This document shows positions 28,252-35,811 of a stretch of DNA of 64,000 nt, in pieces. A model generated the notes under the pieces. It was given only the letters and a program-made list of their open reading frames with translations, was not told where the DNA came from and did no database searches. A program made the position numbers and the translations under genes. Each line of letters opens with the position of its first letter. Positions within the stretch are counted from its first letter, which is position 1. Location: NCBI RefSeq assembly GCF_003589745.1, contig NZ_CP032364.1:1364001-1428000 (forward strand). Direction: 5' to 3'. The stretch is from Lachnoanaerobaculum umeaense (GTDB taxonomy: Bacteria; Bacillota; Clostridia; Lachnospirales; Lachnospiraceae).

Positions 28252-29889
28252 GTGAAAAAAATAATGTCCTTATGTGCAATTGGTTTTGCATTGGCCGGTT
28301 TTGCAAGTGTGGAGGTATCAGCACAAACATCTTTTGTTTGGGCTACTTCATCAAATGCTAAAATGGCTGAGTTTAGATCTGAATCCGATATTAGATCTTA
28401 TCTGGCCGCACATCCATTTGATGTTACTAAGGCTGATACATGGAATATTAGACCTGATTATAAAAATAATATAGCAGGTGAGCTCTCAGATGCTTCAAGA
28501 CAGAATGCATTAAATACTTTAAATGTTATGAGATATATTGCAGGACTGGAAGAAGTCAGCTATGACATTAATACTGAAAAGTATGCACAGGCTTCATCAA
28601 CTCTAATGGTTGGAATTGGTGGTATTACACACCATCCTGAAAGAAAATCAGGGGTATCAGATGAATTATATAATTTAGGTTCACATGGAGCAAGTCATTC
28701 AAATCTTGCTACAGGGTATGACACTCTTTCAGAAGCTATAATATATGGCTGGATGAATGATGGTAGCCCCAATAATATTGCATCTGTAGGTCACAGAAGA
28801 TGGGCATTATCCCCAGGACTTGAAAAGACATCATTTGGAATCGCCATTGCTCCGGATACAATAGAATATACCTCTATGTACTGTATATATACAGGAACTG
28901 ATTTATGGAATTCATTCTTTGGTACACCAAGTGGTAGTGGGTCTAGCGTAGATTTCCTTACATGGCCTGCAGCTACAATGCCGGTAGAATATATGTATGG
29001 TCCATGGTCAATCAGCCTTAACAGTGATTATTATATTGCAAATAAAAATGATGTAAATGTCACATTAACAAATTTAAATACCAATAAGTCTTATTTCTTT
29101 GATAAGAATGATAATAGTTATACAGGTGAGTTCTTTAATGTAAGTTATGAAAATATTGGCACATTGAATTACAATATTGTTTTTGATGCAAAATTAAAAT
29201 TCAATGCCGGAGATAAGTACAAAGTACGTATAGAAGGACTAAAAGACAGATCAGGAAATACATATAACCCTATTGAGTATACTGTTGATTTCTTTAGTCT
29301 GTATGGTGGTAAGCAATTCGGTAGACCTGGATTAGAGGTTAAAAAAGACGGTAGTATAGTTGTACATACATCATCAAAAGGTAAAAGTGGTGGTGGTTCA
29401 GGAGGTTCCGGTGGAGGTTCAGGCAAATCAGGTGGTTCCGGAGGTTCCGGTGGAGGCTCAGCAAAAGCTAGATTTACATGGGGATTTTTAGATACTACAA
29501 ATAATAGTTCAACAAATGGTAGATGGTTTGAGTTAAGCAGCGGTGGCTGGGGCTATTATTTGAATAATGAGATAGTTAATAATAACTGGGTAAAGGATAA
29601 TGGACACTGGTTTTATATAAATGATAATTCCAAGTTGGTTGAAAATAGCTGGCTAAAAGTAAATAATAGTTGGTTCTACGCTAAAGGAGGCGGTTATATA
29701 GCTGAGAATGAGTGGTTATTCTCAAATAATAAATGGTATTACGCACAGGCAGGAGGATATATTGCGGCAAATCAATGGCTTCTTCTAAATGGAAAGTGGT
29801 ATTGTTTTGATTCCAATTGTGCATTATATGTAAATACAACAACACCTGACGGTTATAGGGTAGACCAAAACGGAGCTTGGATTCAATAA
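28252..29889 (+). CDS. Secreted CAP (SCP-like) domain protein with wall-binding repeats
   Basis: A 545-residue exported protein. The GTG start follows an AGGAGG site. Residues 1-24 form a signal peptide ending VSA. A CAP/SCP-like domain (about 70-200) shows NALNTLNVMRYIAGL, GGITHHPE and VGHRRWALSPGLE. A beta-rich Ig-like section with a FSEKM-less Big-type pattern follows to about 370. Then comes a Gly-Ser linker of about 27 residues. The C-terminal 130 residues hold aromatic wall-binding repeats (NNWVKDNGHWFYIN, NSWLKVNNSWFYAKGG and others) like choline- or glucan-binding modules. It probably sits on the cell wall; a catalytic activity is not evident. Confidence 0.88.
   Translation: MKKIMSLCAIGFALAGFASVEVSAQTSFVWATSSNAKMAEFRSESDIRSYLAAHPFDVTKADTWNIRPDYKNNIAGELSDASRQNALNTLNVMRYIAGLEEVSYDINTEKYAQASSTLMVGIGGITHHPERKSGVSDELYNLGSHGASHSNLATGYDTLSEAIIYGWMNDGSPNNIASVGHRRWALSPGLEKTSFGIAIAPDTIEYTSMYCIYTGTDLWNSFFGTPSGSGSSVDFLTWPAATMPVEYMYGPWSISLNSDYYIANKNDVNVTLTNLNTNKSYFFDKNDNSYTGEFFNVSYENIGTLNYNIVFDAKLKFNAGDKYKVRIEGLKDRSGNTYNPIEYTVDFFSLYGGKQFGRPGLEVKKDGSIVVHTSSKGKSGGGSGGSGGGSGKSGGSGGSGGGSAKARFTWGFLDTTNNSSTNGRWFELSSGGWGYYLNNEIVNNNWVKDNGHWFYINDNSKLVENSWLKVNNSWFYAKGGGYIAENEWLFSNNKWYYAQAGGYIAANQWLLLNGKWYCFDSNCALYVNTTTPDGYRVDQNGAWIQ
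29386..29460 (+). repeat. Gly-Ser linker-coding repeat
   Basis: An in-frame, low-complexity stretch built of GGT-GGT-TCA/TCC-type units. A GGAGGTTCCGGTGGAGG unit occurs twice almost identically (near 29401 and 29440). It codes for runs of GGS and GGGS between the beta-rich section and the wall-binding repeats. The repetition makes length change by slippage or recombination likely. Confidence 0.8.
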
Positions 29890-29902
29890 TATATGTGTTA
29901 TA

Positions 29903-29926
29903 AGGAGTTACCATATGGTAGCTCCT
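29903..29926 (+). terminator. Hairpin terminator after CAP-domain gene
   Basis: An 11-base arm (AGGAGTTACCA) pairs with TGGTAGCTCCT at 29916-29926 with one wobble and a very tight loop. It lies 13 bases after the stop codon. The T tail is weak (ATATTTAA), so it may be leaky. Confidence 0.55.
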
Positions 29927-30052
29927 ATATTTAACTATAATAATTATTCGTTAAACTTGAGTTTTGCGAATAGTTATATACTTATAAATAAACTATTAGA
30001 AATTCATATATAGCACTCTTTTCGCTTATATAAGGCTTTTAAATAAAAAAAA

Positions 30053-30072
30053 TGCAGAGAATAATCTCTGCA
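30053..30072 (-). terminator. Rho-independent terminator of the rex operon
   Basis: A perfect eight-base stem (TGCAGAGA/TCTCTGCA) with a four-base loop. Reading the minus strand, it is followed at once by a run of eight T residues. It lies six bases after the stop of the DUF4250 gene and closes the minus-strand operon that begins at the Rex-controlled promoter. Confidence 0.9.
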
Positions 30073-30078
30073 CTATAC

Positions 30079-30255
30079 TTATACAAATTGATTTCTAACT
30101 TCGTCATAATGATAATCTATCACTGAAAGTCTTTCTTTTATTATTTCCATACTCAAACCATTTTCCTTACAAAGATCATCTAATGAAGAATTATAATCTC
30201 TAAGCTTTGTATTTATAAATGATAATAATATAATCGGATCCTTTGGTAATGTCAT
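30079..30255 (-). CDS. DUF4250 family small protein
   Basis: A 58-residue protein that I recognise as DUF4250, common in Lachnospiraceae and relatives: it begins MTLPKDPIILLSFINTKLRD and ends IDYHYDEVRNQFV. The function is unknown. I place the start at 30255, two bases past the yebC stop, because family members start just before LPxDP. ATGs at 30264 and further upstream overlap yebC and are less likely. It is the last gene of the rex operon and appears coupled to yebC. Confidence 0.8.
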   Translation of the reverse strand: MTLPKDPIILLSFINTKLRDYNSSLDDLCKENGLSMEIIKERLSVIDYHYDEVRNQFV

Positions 30256-30256
30256 A

Positions 30257-30985
30257 TTATTCATCCCAGCTATGATATACATTCTGTACATCATCTTCGG
30301 CATCTAAAAGATCCAAAATACGATTCATCTTCTTGATATCTTCTTCATCAGAAAGTGTTACCCAGTTCTGTGGAATCATTGTAACCTCAGCATTTACCAT
30401 AGGTATATTCAGCTTTTCAAGTCCTTCTCTAACATCTGAGAAGTTATCCGGATCTGTAAGTATCTCATAACTGTCTTCTTCATCATTGAAATCTTCAGCA
30501 CCAAGATCAAGTGCAGTCATCATTAGTTCATCAGCATCCATATCACATTCTTCCTTATCTATAAGGATTTGACCTCTTTTATCAAACATGAATGATACAC
30601 ATCCAGGAGTTCCGATATTTCCACCACCCTTAGTAAAAGCAGCTCTAACATTTGCTGCAGTTCTGTTCTTATTGTCTGTTAAAGTTTCGACAATAATTGC
30701 AACTCCGTTTGGTCCATAACCCTCATATGTATTCTGCTCATAATTTACAGAATTTACATCTCCGGCTGCCTTTTTGATACCTCTTTCAATTGTATCATTT
30801 GGTACATTATTAGCTTTTGCCTTTGCAATAACATCTCTAAGTTTTGAATTATTGTTTGGGTCCGGTCCACCCTCTTTTACGGCAACTGCTATCTCTCTAC
30901 CTATTACAGTAAAGATTTTTCCCTTTGCAGCATCATTTTTCTCTTTTTTATGTTTAATATTTGCAAATTTTGAATGTCCTGACAT
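30257..30985 (-). CDS. yebC: YebC/PmpR/TACO1 family protein
   Basis: A 242-residue cytosolic protein of the YebC family. The N-terminus GHSKFANIKHKKEKNDAAKG and GYGPNGVAIIVE in the middle are diagnostic, and the length is normal. The family was long called a transcriptional regulator; relatives including mitochondrial TACO1 act in translation through difficult proline-rich stretches. Which role applies here is not visible. An AAAGGAGAT site precedes the ATG. It lies in the rex operon between the CorC-family gene and the DUF4250 gene. Confidence 0.94.
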   Translation of the reverse strand: MSGHSKFANIKHKKEKNDAAKGKIFTVIGREIAVAVKEGGPDPNNNSKLRDVIAKAKANNVPNDTIERGIKKAAGDVNSVNYEQNTYEGYGPNGVAIIVETLTDNKNRTAANVRAAFTKGGGNIGTPGCVSFMFDKRGQILIDKEECDMDADELMMTALDLGAEDFNDEEDSYEILTDPDNFSDVREGLEKLNIPMVNAEVTMIPQNWVTLSDEEDIKKMNRILDLLDAEDDVQNVYHSWDE

Positions 30986-31031
30986 AATATCTCCTTTATC
31001 TACTAATCCAAGAATATATTTTATACTGAAA

Positions 31032-32363
31032 TTAATTTGCTGTCAATTCATCCTCTTTTAATTTTGTTACCTTAATGGTATTGATCATTTTATTCGATAC
31101 ATACAATGCCTTAAATTCATATCCATGCATTATAATATCAAATTTCTCATTATCCTCAGGTATTCTATCAAGTTCGGATATCATAAGACCATTTATGGTA
31201 TCAAAATTTTCCAACTCCTCTTCATCAAATTTTATATCAAGTATATCCTCTATATCTGATAATGGAGTCATCCCTTTCATTATAAATGAACCATTTGAAA
31301 GCTCTTTTACAAGCTCTTCGTCTTCGTCATATTCATCCATTATATTTCCGACAATCTCTTCAAGTATATCTTCCATGGTAACAATACCTGATGTTTGACC
31401 ATATTCATCCACTACTACTACCATATGATTTTTCTGAGATTGCATTTCTTTGAATAATGTATCAAGACCTTTATTCTCAGGAACAAATGTAATTGGCCTA
31501 AGAATATTTGGAATGTCCTTAATTGCAGTATTTTGATAATTTGTTGTATTTTCACATATCAGGGCATCCTTCATATTTAGAATACCCATAATATTATCAA
31601 TATTCTCATCATAAACAGGATATCTGGAGTTTTTACCTGATGACAGCATAAAGTCAATGGCAGTTTGTAAGCTATCCTCTCCATTTATAAATACAACATT
31701 TTTTCTATGAGTCATTACATCTCTAGCCTGCTTATCATTAAGTTCAAAGATATTGGTAATCATCTCAGCTTCCGAACCCTCAAAAATCCCCTGTTCATGT
31801 CCTTCATTTACCATACTCATTATATCTTCTTCACTTACAGTATCGGGTTGAGCTTTTATATCTACTCCAAAAATCTTAAGTATAATATATGAAATACAAT
31901 CTACAATATAAATAATTGGTATCAGCAAAAAAATCAATGCACTTGAAATATTCATAAAAATACAGGCACTCTCTTTTGCCGACTTTTTTGCTAACTTGTT
32001 TGGTATAGATATTCCAAAAATAACAAAGAAAATACAAAACAACAATAGAACAATAAAAATAGAAATAGCTATTGATATTGTCTCCGGTAGTAAGTTTGAT
32101 AATAAATCCCTTATACCGTAGGTAAAAGATCTTACAAAGAACCATCCTATAAAAATTCCCGATAAGACATTTATTATATACATACAATACAGCACTCTAT
32201 CAGAGTTTTCTAAATAATATTTTAGCCTTTCACCACTCTTGTCCTCGCCAATATCTGAACTGTTCAGCTCATTGATAGCCGAATTGAAAGAGTGAATCGA
32301 AAAATTAATAAATAATACAACTATAAAAATAATAATTAATAATGCCGAATGAGCATCGTCCAT
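31032..32363 (-). CDS. HlyC/CorC (CNNM/DUF21) family membrane protein
   Basis: A 443-residue protein of the CNNM/CorC family linked to magnesium or other cation export. The N-terminal DUF21 domain (about 1-165) has four hydrophobic segments. Two CBS domains follow (about 200-325), with MTHRKNVVFING and MVVVVDEYGQTSGIVTMEDILEEIVG. A C-terminal CorC_HlyC transporter-associated domain ends the protein. The name hemolysin, often given to this family, is misleading. The gap to alr is only 39 bases, so it is likely in the rex operon. Confidence 0.92.
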   Translation of the reverse strand: MDDAHSALLIIIFIVVLFINFSIHSFNSAINELNSSDIGEDKSGERLKYYLENSDRVLYCMYIINVLSGIFIGWFFVRSFTYGIRDLLSNLLPETISIAISIFIVLLLFCIFFVIFGISIPNKLAKKSAKESACIFMNISSALIFLLIPIIYIVDCISYIILKIFGVDIKAQPDTVSEEDIMSMVNEGHEQGIFEGSEAEMITNIFELNDKQARDVMTHRKNVVFINGEDSLQTAIDFMLSSGKNSRYPVYDENIDNIMGILNMKDALICENTTNYQNTAIKDIPNILRPITFVPENKGLDTLFKEMQSQKNHMVVVVDEYGQTSGIVTMEDILEEIVGNIMDEYDEDEELVKELSNGSFIMKGMTPLSDIEDILDIKFDEEELENFDTINGLMISELDRIPEDNEKFDIIMHGYEFKALYVSNKMINTIKVTKLKEDELTAN

Positions 32364-32402
32364 GAAAATCTCCTATTATCTGATATATCACAAGTAATAC
32401 TA

Positions 32403-33581
32403 TTATATCATAGTGTATAAATCCCTTGTGTAATCTTTTTTTCCAACATATTCACCATTTAAATAGTAAAGCCTTGGTACTCTTTTATTTATGCCACAAA
32501 CAAATTCATAGGAAAATGTATTAGAATCCTTTGTAAGTTCATCAACAGTAATTCTACCATTGTCACTTTCACCAAGAATTACAACCCTATCTCCTATCTT
32601 TGCATCTGTAACATTACTGATATCTACTATTGTCTGATCCATACAAATCCTACCCAAAATCTTGCACTTTTTACCATGAATCAATACGTAGCCCCTATTG
32701 CTCAAATCCCTTGGATACCCATCTGCATACCCAAATGAAATTGTAGCAATATCCATATCTTTTTCTGCTGTAAATGTGGCACCGTAACTTACACATTCAC
32801 CTGCTTTGATTTGCTTTATATAAGTAATAATAGAGTAAATACTTAAAGCAGGTCTATAATCAAAATTTTCAAGATTCACATCACTTGAAGGTGCGATTCC
32901 GTACATAGTAATGCCACAACGAACCATATCAAATCCTGTTCCAATACCATTTACAACGGCAGCAGAATTTGAAGCATGTGTTATTTTTGGATTGACTCCC
33001 ATATCATGCAGCATATTCAAAAAGTCTGAAAATAACTCCTCCTGCTTTAGTGCTGAGGTGAGGTCTTTCTCATCAGCACTATGAAAATGAGTGAATATAC
33101 CCTCTATATCTATATTCTCCATTTCATTTATTTCTTTTATAATTTCAGCACTTTCCTTTGTCGGCTTGAATCCTATTCTATTCATTCCTGTATCTATCGC
33201 AATATGAATAGACATTTTCTTATCCATTTGCCTTGCTTCTTCATTTATCTTCTTAGCCTGTTCTAATGTAAAAACTGATTCTCTTATATCAAATACTATT
33301 GATTCCTTATAACTGTTTCTTGGAATACATGCTAATATCAGAATTGGCTTTGTAATGCCATGATATCTTAGATTAACACCTTCTTCCAGTGTTGCAACGC
33401 AAAAAAAATCGACAATATCTTTTATATATAATGATACCGGTACACTTCCATGCCCATAACCGTCAGCCTTAACAATAGCAGCTAGCTTCATATCTTTCTT
33501 TAAAGCTTGTTTTGTCACCATCAAATTATGCTTTATAGCATCTAAATCTACCTTAGCATAAGCTCGTCTATATGAGTCCAT
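32403..33581 (-). CDS. alr: Alanine racemase
   Basis: A 392-residue PLP enzyme that interconverts L- and D-alanine for peptidoglycan. The PLP lysine is in VKADGYGHGS near residue 39. The catalytic tyrosine region reads CVSYGATFTA, and other family segments are DTGMNRIGF and GRICMDQTIVDIS. The length is normal. Its start overlaps the end of nnrD by 14 bases. The acpS-nnrD-alr order is common in Firmicutes. Confidence 0.95.
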   Translation of the reverse strand: MDSYRRAYAKVDLDAIKHNLMVTKQALKKDMKLAAIVKADGYGHGSVPVSLYIKDIVDFFCVATLEEGVNLRYHGITKPILILACIPRNSYKESIVFDIRESVFTLEQAKKINEEARQMDKKMSIHIAIDTGMNRIGFKPTKESAEIIKEINEMENIDIEGIFTHFHSADEKDLTSALKQEELFSDFLNMLHDMGVNPKITHASNSAAVVNGIGTGFDMVRCGITMYGIAPSSDVNLENFDYRPALSIYSIITYIKQIKAGECVSYGATFTAEKDMDIATISFGYADGYPRDLSNRGYVLIHGKKCKILGRICMDQTIVDISNVTDAKIGDRVVILGESDNGRITVDELTKDSNTFSYEFVCGINKRVPRLYYLNGEYVGKKDYTRDLYTMI

Positions 33582-34446
33582 CTCTCTTCCTTCTACTTAG
33601 CACTTCTCCTATATTCTCAATAATCTCTCTTGCTATAATACTATGCTCCCCATGCTTTTTACCGGCGAGAGTACCTGCCATTCCATGTATAAATACTCCT
33701 AATGCTACAGCCATATCATCATCTATACCAAGACAGAACATGCCTGCAATTATACCACAAAGTACATCTCCACTTCCAGCTTTTGCCATTGCTGCACTTC
33801 CTGATTTGTTAATAAAAGTATCTTCCTTTGCAGCTATTACACTTTGATGAGATTTTAAAACTACTGTAATACCATATTTACCGGCATATTCCTCAGCATA
33901 TTTTATAGGCTCAGATAGTATTTCTTCTATTGAAGATTTCACAAGTCTAGACATTTCTCCAATATGAGGTGTAATAATAATATTGTCAGTATAATACTTT
34001 GTGAGTAAAGGTTCAGCCGCAATAATATTCAATGCATCAGCATCTATTATCATAGGAACATAGCACTCAGATAATACATATTCGACTATAATTTTGGCAT
34101 AATAATCAGTGGAAAGCCCCGGACCTAGTACCACTACACTGGACCAGTCAAGGCATTGCTTCATCTTACTTATAAAGCCTTCCTTGTTTTCATATGCCTC
34201 TCTTTCATCATATGTTGTAATTATAGCCTCAGGCAAAAGGGTTTGCAAAATTGTTCTGTTCTTACTTACAGTAAATATTCTGACCAATCCTGCTCCTGAA
34301 CGATATGCTGCCATCGCACTTAAAAAAGCTGCACCGCTCATACCATTGCTGCCGGCAATAACCAACACATGTCCATAGCTACCCTTATTTGCATTCTTTA
34401 TCCTGTCAGGTATATATTTTAATGCAGTTTCATCAAGAATTCTCAT
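33568..34446 (-). CDS. nnrD: NnrD, ADP/ATP-dependent NAD(P)H-hydrate dehydratase
   Basis: A 292-residue repair enzyme that dehydrates damaged NADHX and NADPHX. Seen motifs are KGSYGHVLVIAGSNGMSGAA at the N-terminus, VLGPGLS, and the ribokinase-like GSGDVLCGIIAGM towards the C-terminus. It is the dehydratase domain alone: the N-terminal NAD(P)HX epimerase (YjeF_N) domain that is fused in many clostridia is missing, and no stand-alone copy is seen here. Its place next to rex links NADH repair with NADH sensing. Confidence 0.9.
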   Translation of the reverse strand: MRILDETALKYIPDRIKNANKGSYGHVLVIAGSNGMSGAAFLSAMAAYRSGAGLVRIFTVSKNRTILQTLLPEAIITTYDEREAYENKEGFISKMKQCLDWSSVVVLGPGLSTDYYAKIIVEYVLSECYVPMIIDADALNIIAAEPLLTKYYTDNIIITPHIGEMSRLVKSSIEEILSEPIKYAEEYAGKYGITVVLKSHQSVIAAKEDTFINKSGSAAMAKAGSGDVLCGIIAGMFCLGIDDDMAVALGVFIHGMAGTLAGKKHGEHSIIAREIIENIGEVLSRRKRDGLI

Positions 34447-34463
34447 TTCCCCTTCTCCACATA

Positions 34464-34832
34464 TTAGTCTGATTCTATTACTACTGTTGAAATAGCCAAT
34501 GTTTTAGTATTGCTTATAGATACATGGACCTTTGCTTCATCAATGTCCTTTAAATGAATATTAGATATATTACATATTTTTATAAAGGGCTTTCCATATT
34601 CATCTCTAAGTACTTCAAGATCCTTTAATCCAATTCCTCTAAAGCCAAGTCCAAGCGCTTTTACAAAAGCCTCCTTTGTGGCGAAATTACCCGCCAGAAA
34701 ACTATCTCTATTTCCGGCTTCAGCCATATTAATTTCAATGTCACTAAAAGCCTTTTTTAAGAAAAAATCTTTTTTTATTGCATTTGATATTCTATCTATT
34801 TCAACTATATCAGTACCGATTCCCTTAATCAT
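34464..34832 (-). CDS. acpS: Holo-[acyl-carrier-protein] synthase
   Basis: A 122-residue 4'-phosphopantetheinyl transferase that activates acyl carrier protein. It starts MIKGIGTDIVEIDRI and has FATKEAFVKALG, with the metal-binding Asp and Glu, near residue 55. The length is normal. I choose the ATG at 34832 behind a GAAGGT site over an upstream ATG at 34856, because the family always begins near IxGIGxD. It overlaps rex by eight bases. Confidence 0.93.
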   Translation of the reverse strand: MIKGIGTDIVEIDRISNAIKKDFFLKKAFSDIEINMAEAGNRDSFLAGNFATKEAFVKALGLGFRGIGLKDLEVLRDEYGKPFIKICNISNIHLKDIDEAKVHVSISNTKTLAISTVVIESD

Positions 34833-35481
34833 ACTTACCTTCAAAAGGTGGTGCATCTATATTGCTAACTCTATATGAGAGTCTCATTAAAGATTCTGAT
34901 AGATGTACATTCTCCACTACAACATCATAAGGCACTATAAGGTCTGTATGTGCAAAATTCCAAATAGCCTTTATACCTGATTTTGTAAGCCTTTCTGCAA
35001 TCTCCAGTGCTCTGGTCTTAGGTATTGTAAGTGCTGCTATCTGTATATCGTTTTCAGAAATAAATTTCTCAAGATTATCCAAAGAATATACTCTAGCACC
35101 ACGTATAGTCTTACCAAATAAATTCGGATCCACGTCAAACATAGCCTTTATAAGAAATCCTCTTCTCTCAAAGTTTGCATAGTTTGCAATAGCCTGTCCT
35201 AAATGACCGGCACCTATTATAATAACATTATGTTGACGGTCTATACCAAGTATTTTAGCAATCTCATTGTATAGATATCTTACATTATATCCATAACCTT
35301 GCTGTCCAAATCCACCAAAATTATTTAAATCCTGCCTAATCTGTGAAGCAGTAACCTTCATTCTCTCACTAAGCTCCTTTGAGGATATTCTCTCAACACC
35401 CTCTTCTGAAAGCTCACCTAGATATCTATAGTATCTTGGCAGCCTAGATATAACCGCTCTTGATATTTTTCTCTCTTCCAT
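34825..35481 (-). CDS. rex: Rex, NADH-sensing redox repressor
   Basis: A 218-residue transcription repressor that senses the NADH/NAD+ ratio. An N-terminal winged helix (about 1-80) contains RLPRYYRYL and TASQIRQDLNNFGGFGQQGYG. A Rossmann domain with IIGAGHLGQAIANYANF binds NADH. A C-terminal domain-swap helix follows. I use the methionine of MEERKIS (35481), with a GGAA site upstream, as typical for the family; an ATG at 35496 would add five residues. It leads the operon and appears to regulate itself through the operator at 35587-35604. Confidence 0.95.
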   Translation of the reverse strand: MEERKISRAVISRLPRYYRYLGELSEEGVERISSKELSERMKVTASQIRQDLNNFGGFGQQGYGYNVRYLYNEIAKILGIDRQHNVIIIGAGHLGQAIANYANFERRGFLIKAMFDVDPNLFGKTIRGARVYSLDNLEKFISENDIQIAALTIPKTRALEIAERLTKSGIKAIWNFAHTDLIVPYDVVVENVHLSESLMRLSYRVSNIDAPPFEGKYD

Positions 35482-35586
35482 AATTGTTCCATTCAAACAT
35501 TAAGCTTTATACTTATCAATGTTTGATACAGATGCCAAATCTCTATGCATCTGTATGATCCTTCCTAATATTCTCAGCAATTCTCT

Positions 35587-35604
35587 TTGTTAAGAATTCT
35601 ACAA
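35587..35604. promoter_or_regulatory. Rex-type operator
   Basis: The 18-base site TTGTTAAGAATTCTACAA matches the clostridial Rex consensus TTGTTAAN4TTAACAA at all seven left-half positions and five of seven right-half positions. It lies two bases downstream of the rex -10 box and so covers the transcription start. Binding of Rex there would block its own operon when NADH is low. Confidence 0.65.
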
Positions 35605-35606
35605 TT

Positions 35607-35635
35607 AGTATATTATTTATTATTATAAATGTCAA
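35607..35635 (-). promoter_or_regulatory. Promoter of the rex operon
   Basis: On the minus strand a perfect TTGACA -35 (35630-35635) is followed by a 17-base spacer and a TATACT -10 (35607-35612). This is one of the best sigma-A promoters in the window and should drive rex, acpS, nnrD, alr and the genes after them. Confidence 0.8.
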
Positions 35636-35811
35636 TACAGAGATATATGGTAATAATTATATAATATATCAATAAAAAAACTGCTTAGAATAGTCAGTAT
35701 TATAGCTTCTAAATCAAAAAAGAAGGACAAGGATTTATACTGTTTTCCTTGCATTCAAATACATATTTACGATATACTTATGTAAATTATAAGACTAAGG
35801 AGGCAAGTTTT

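Larger units (their letters stand above)
35482..35811. other. Divergent intergenic region between rex and the ABC-F gene
   Basis: About 330 AT-rich bases. On the rex side it holds a strong promoter and a Rex-like operator (separate entries) and a 5' leader of about 100 bases. On the ABC-F side an inverted repeat CAAGGA/TCCTTG spans 35728-35751, with a TATACT-like hexamer in its loop, and an AAGGAGG site at 35797-35803. I cannot name the ABC-F promoter with confidence. Confidence 0.6.

Noticed and set aside
29386..29460. Short direct repeats as a possible CRISPR array
   Set aside because: They are in frame, code for a Gly-Ser linker, and have no regular spacers.
35749..35811. Longer N-terminus or a leader peptide for the ABC-F gene
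   Set aside because: The in-frame TTG at 35749 has no ribosome-binding site, while TTG at 35812 has a perfect AAGGAGG and matches the usual start of the family. A resistance-type attenuator was considered, but the evidence is only one weak inverted repeat.
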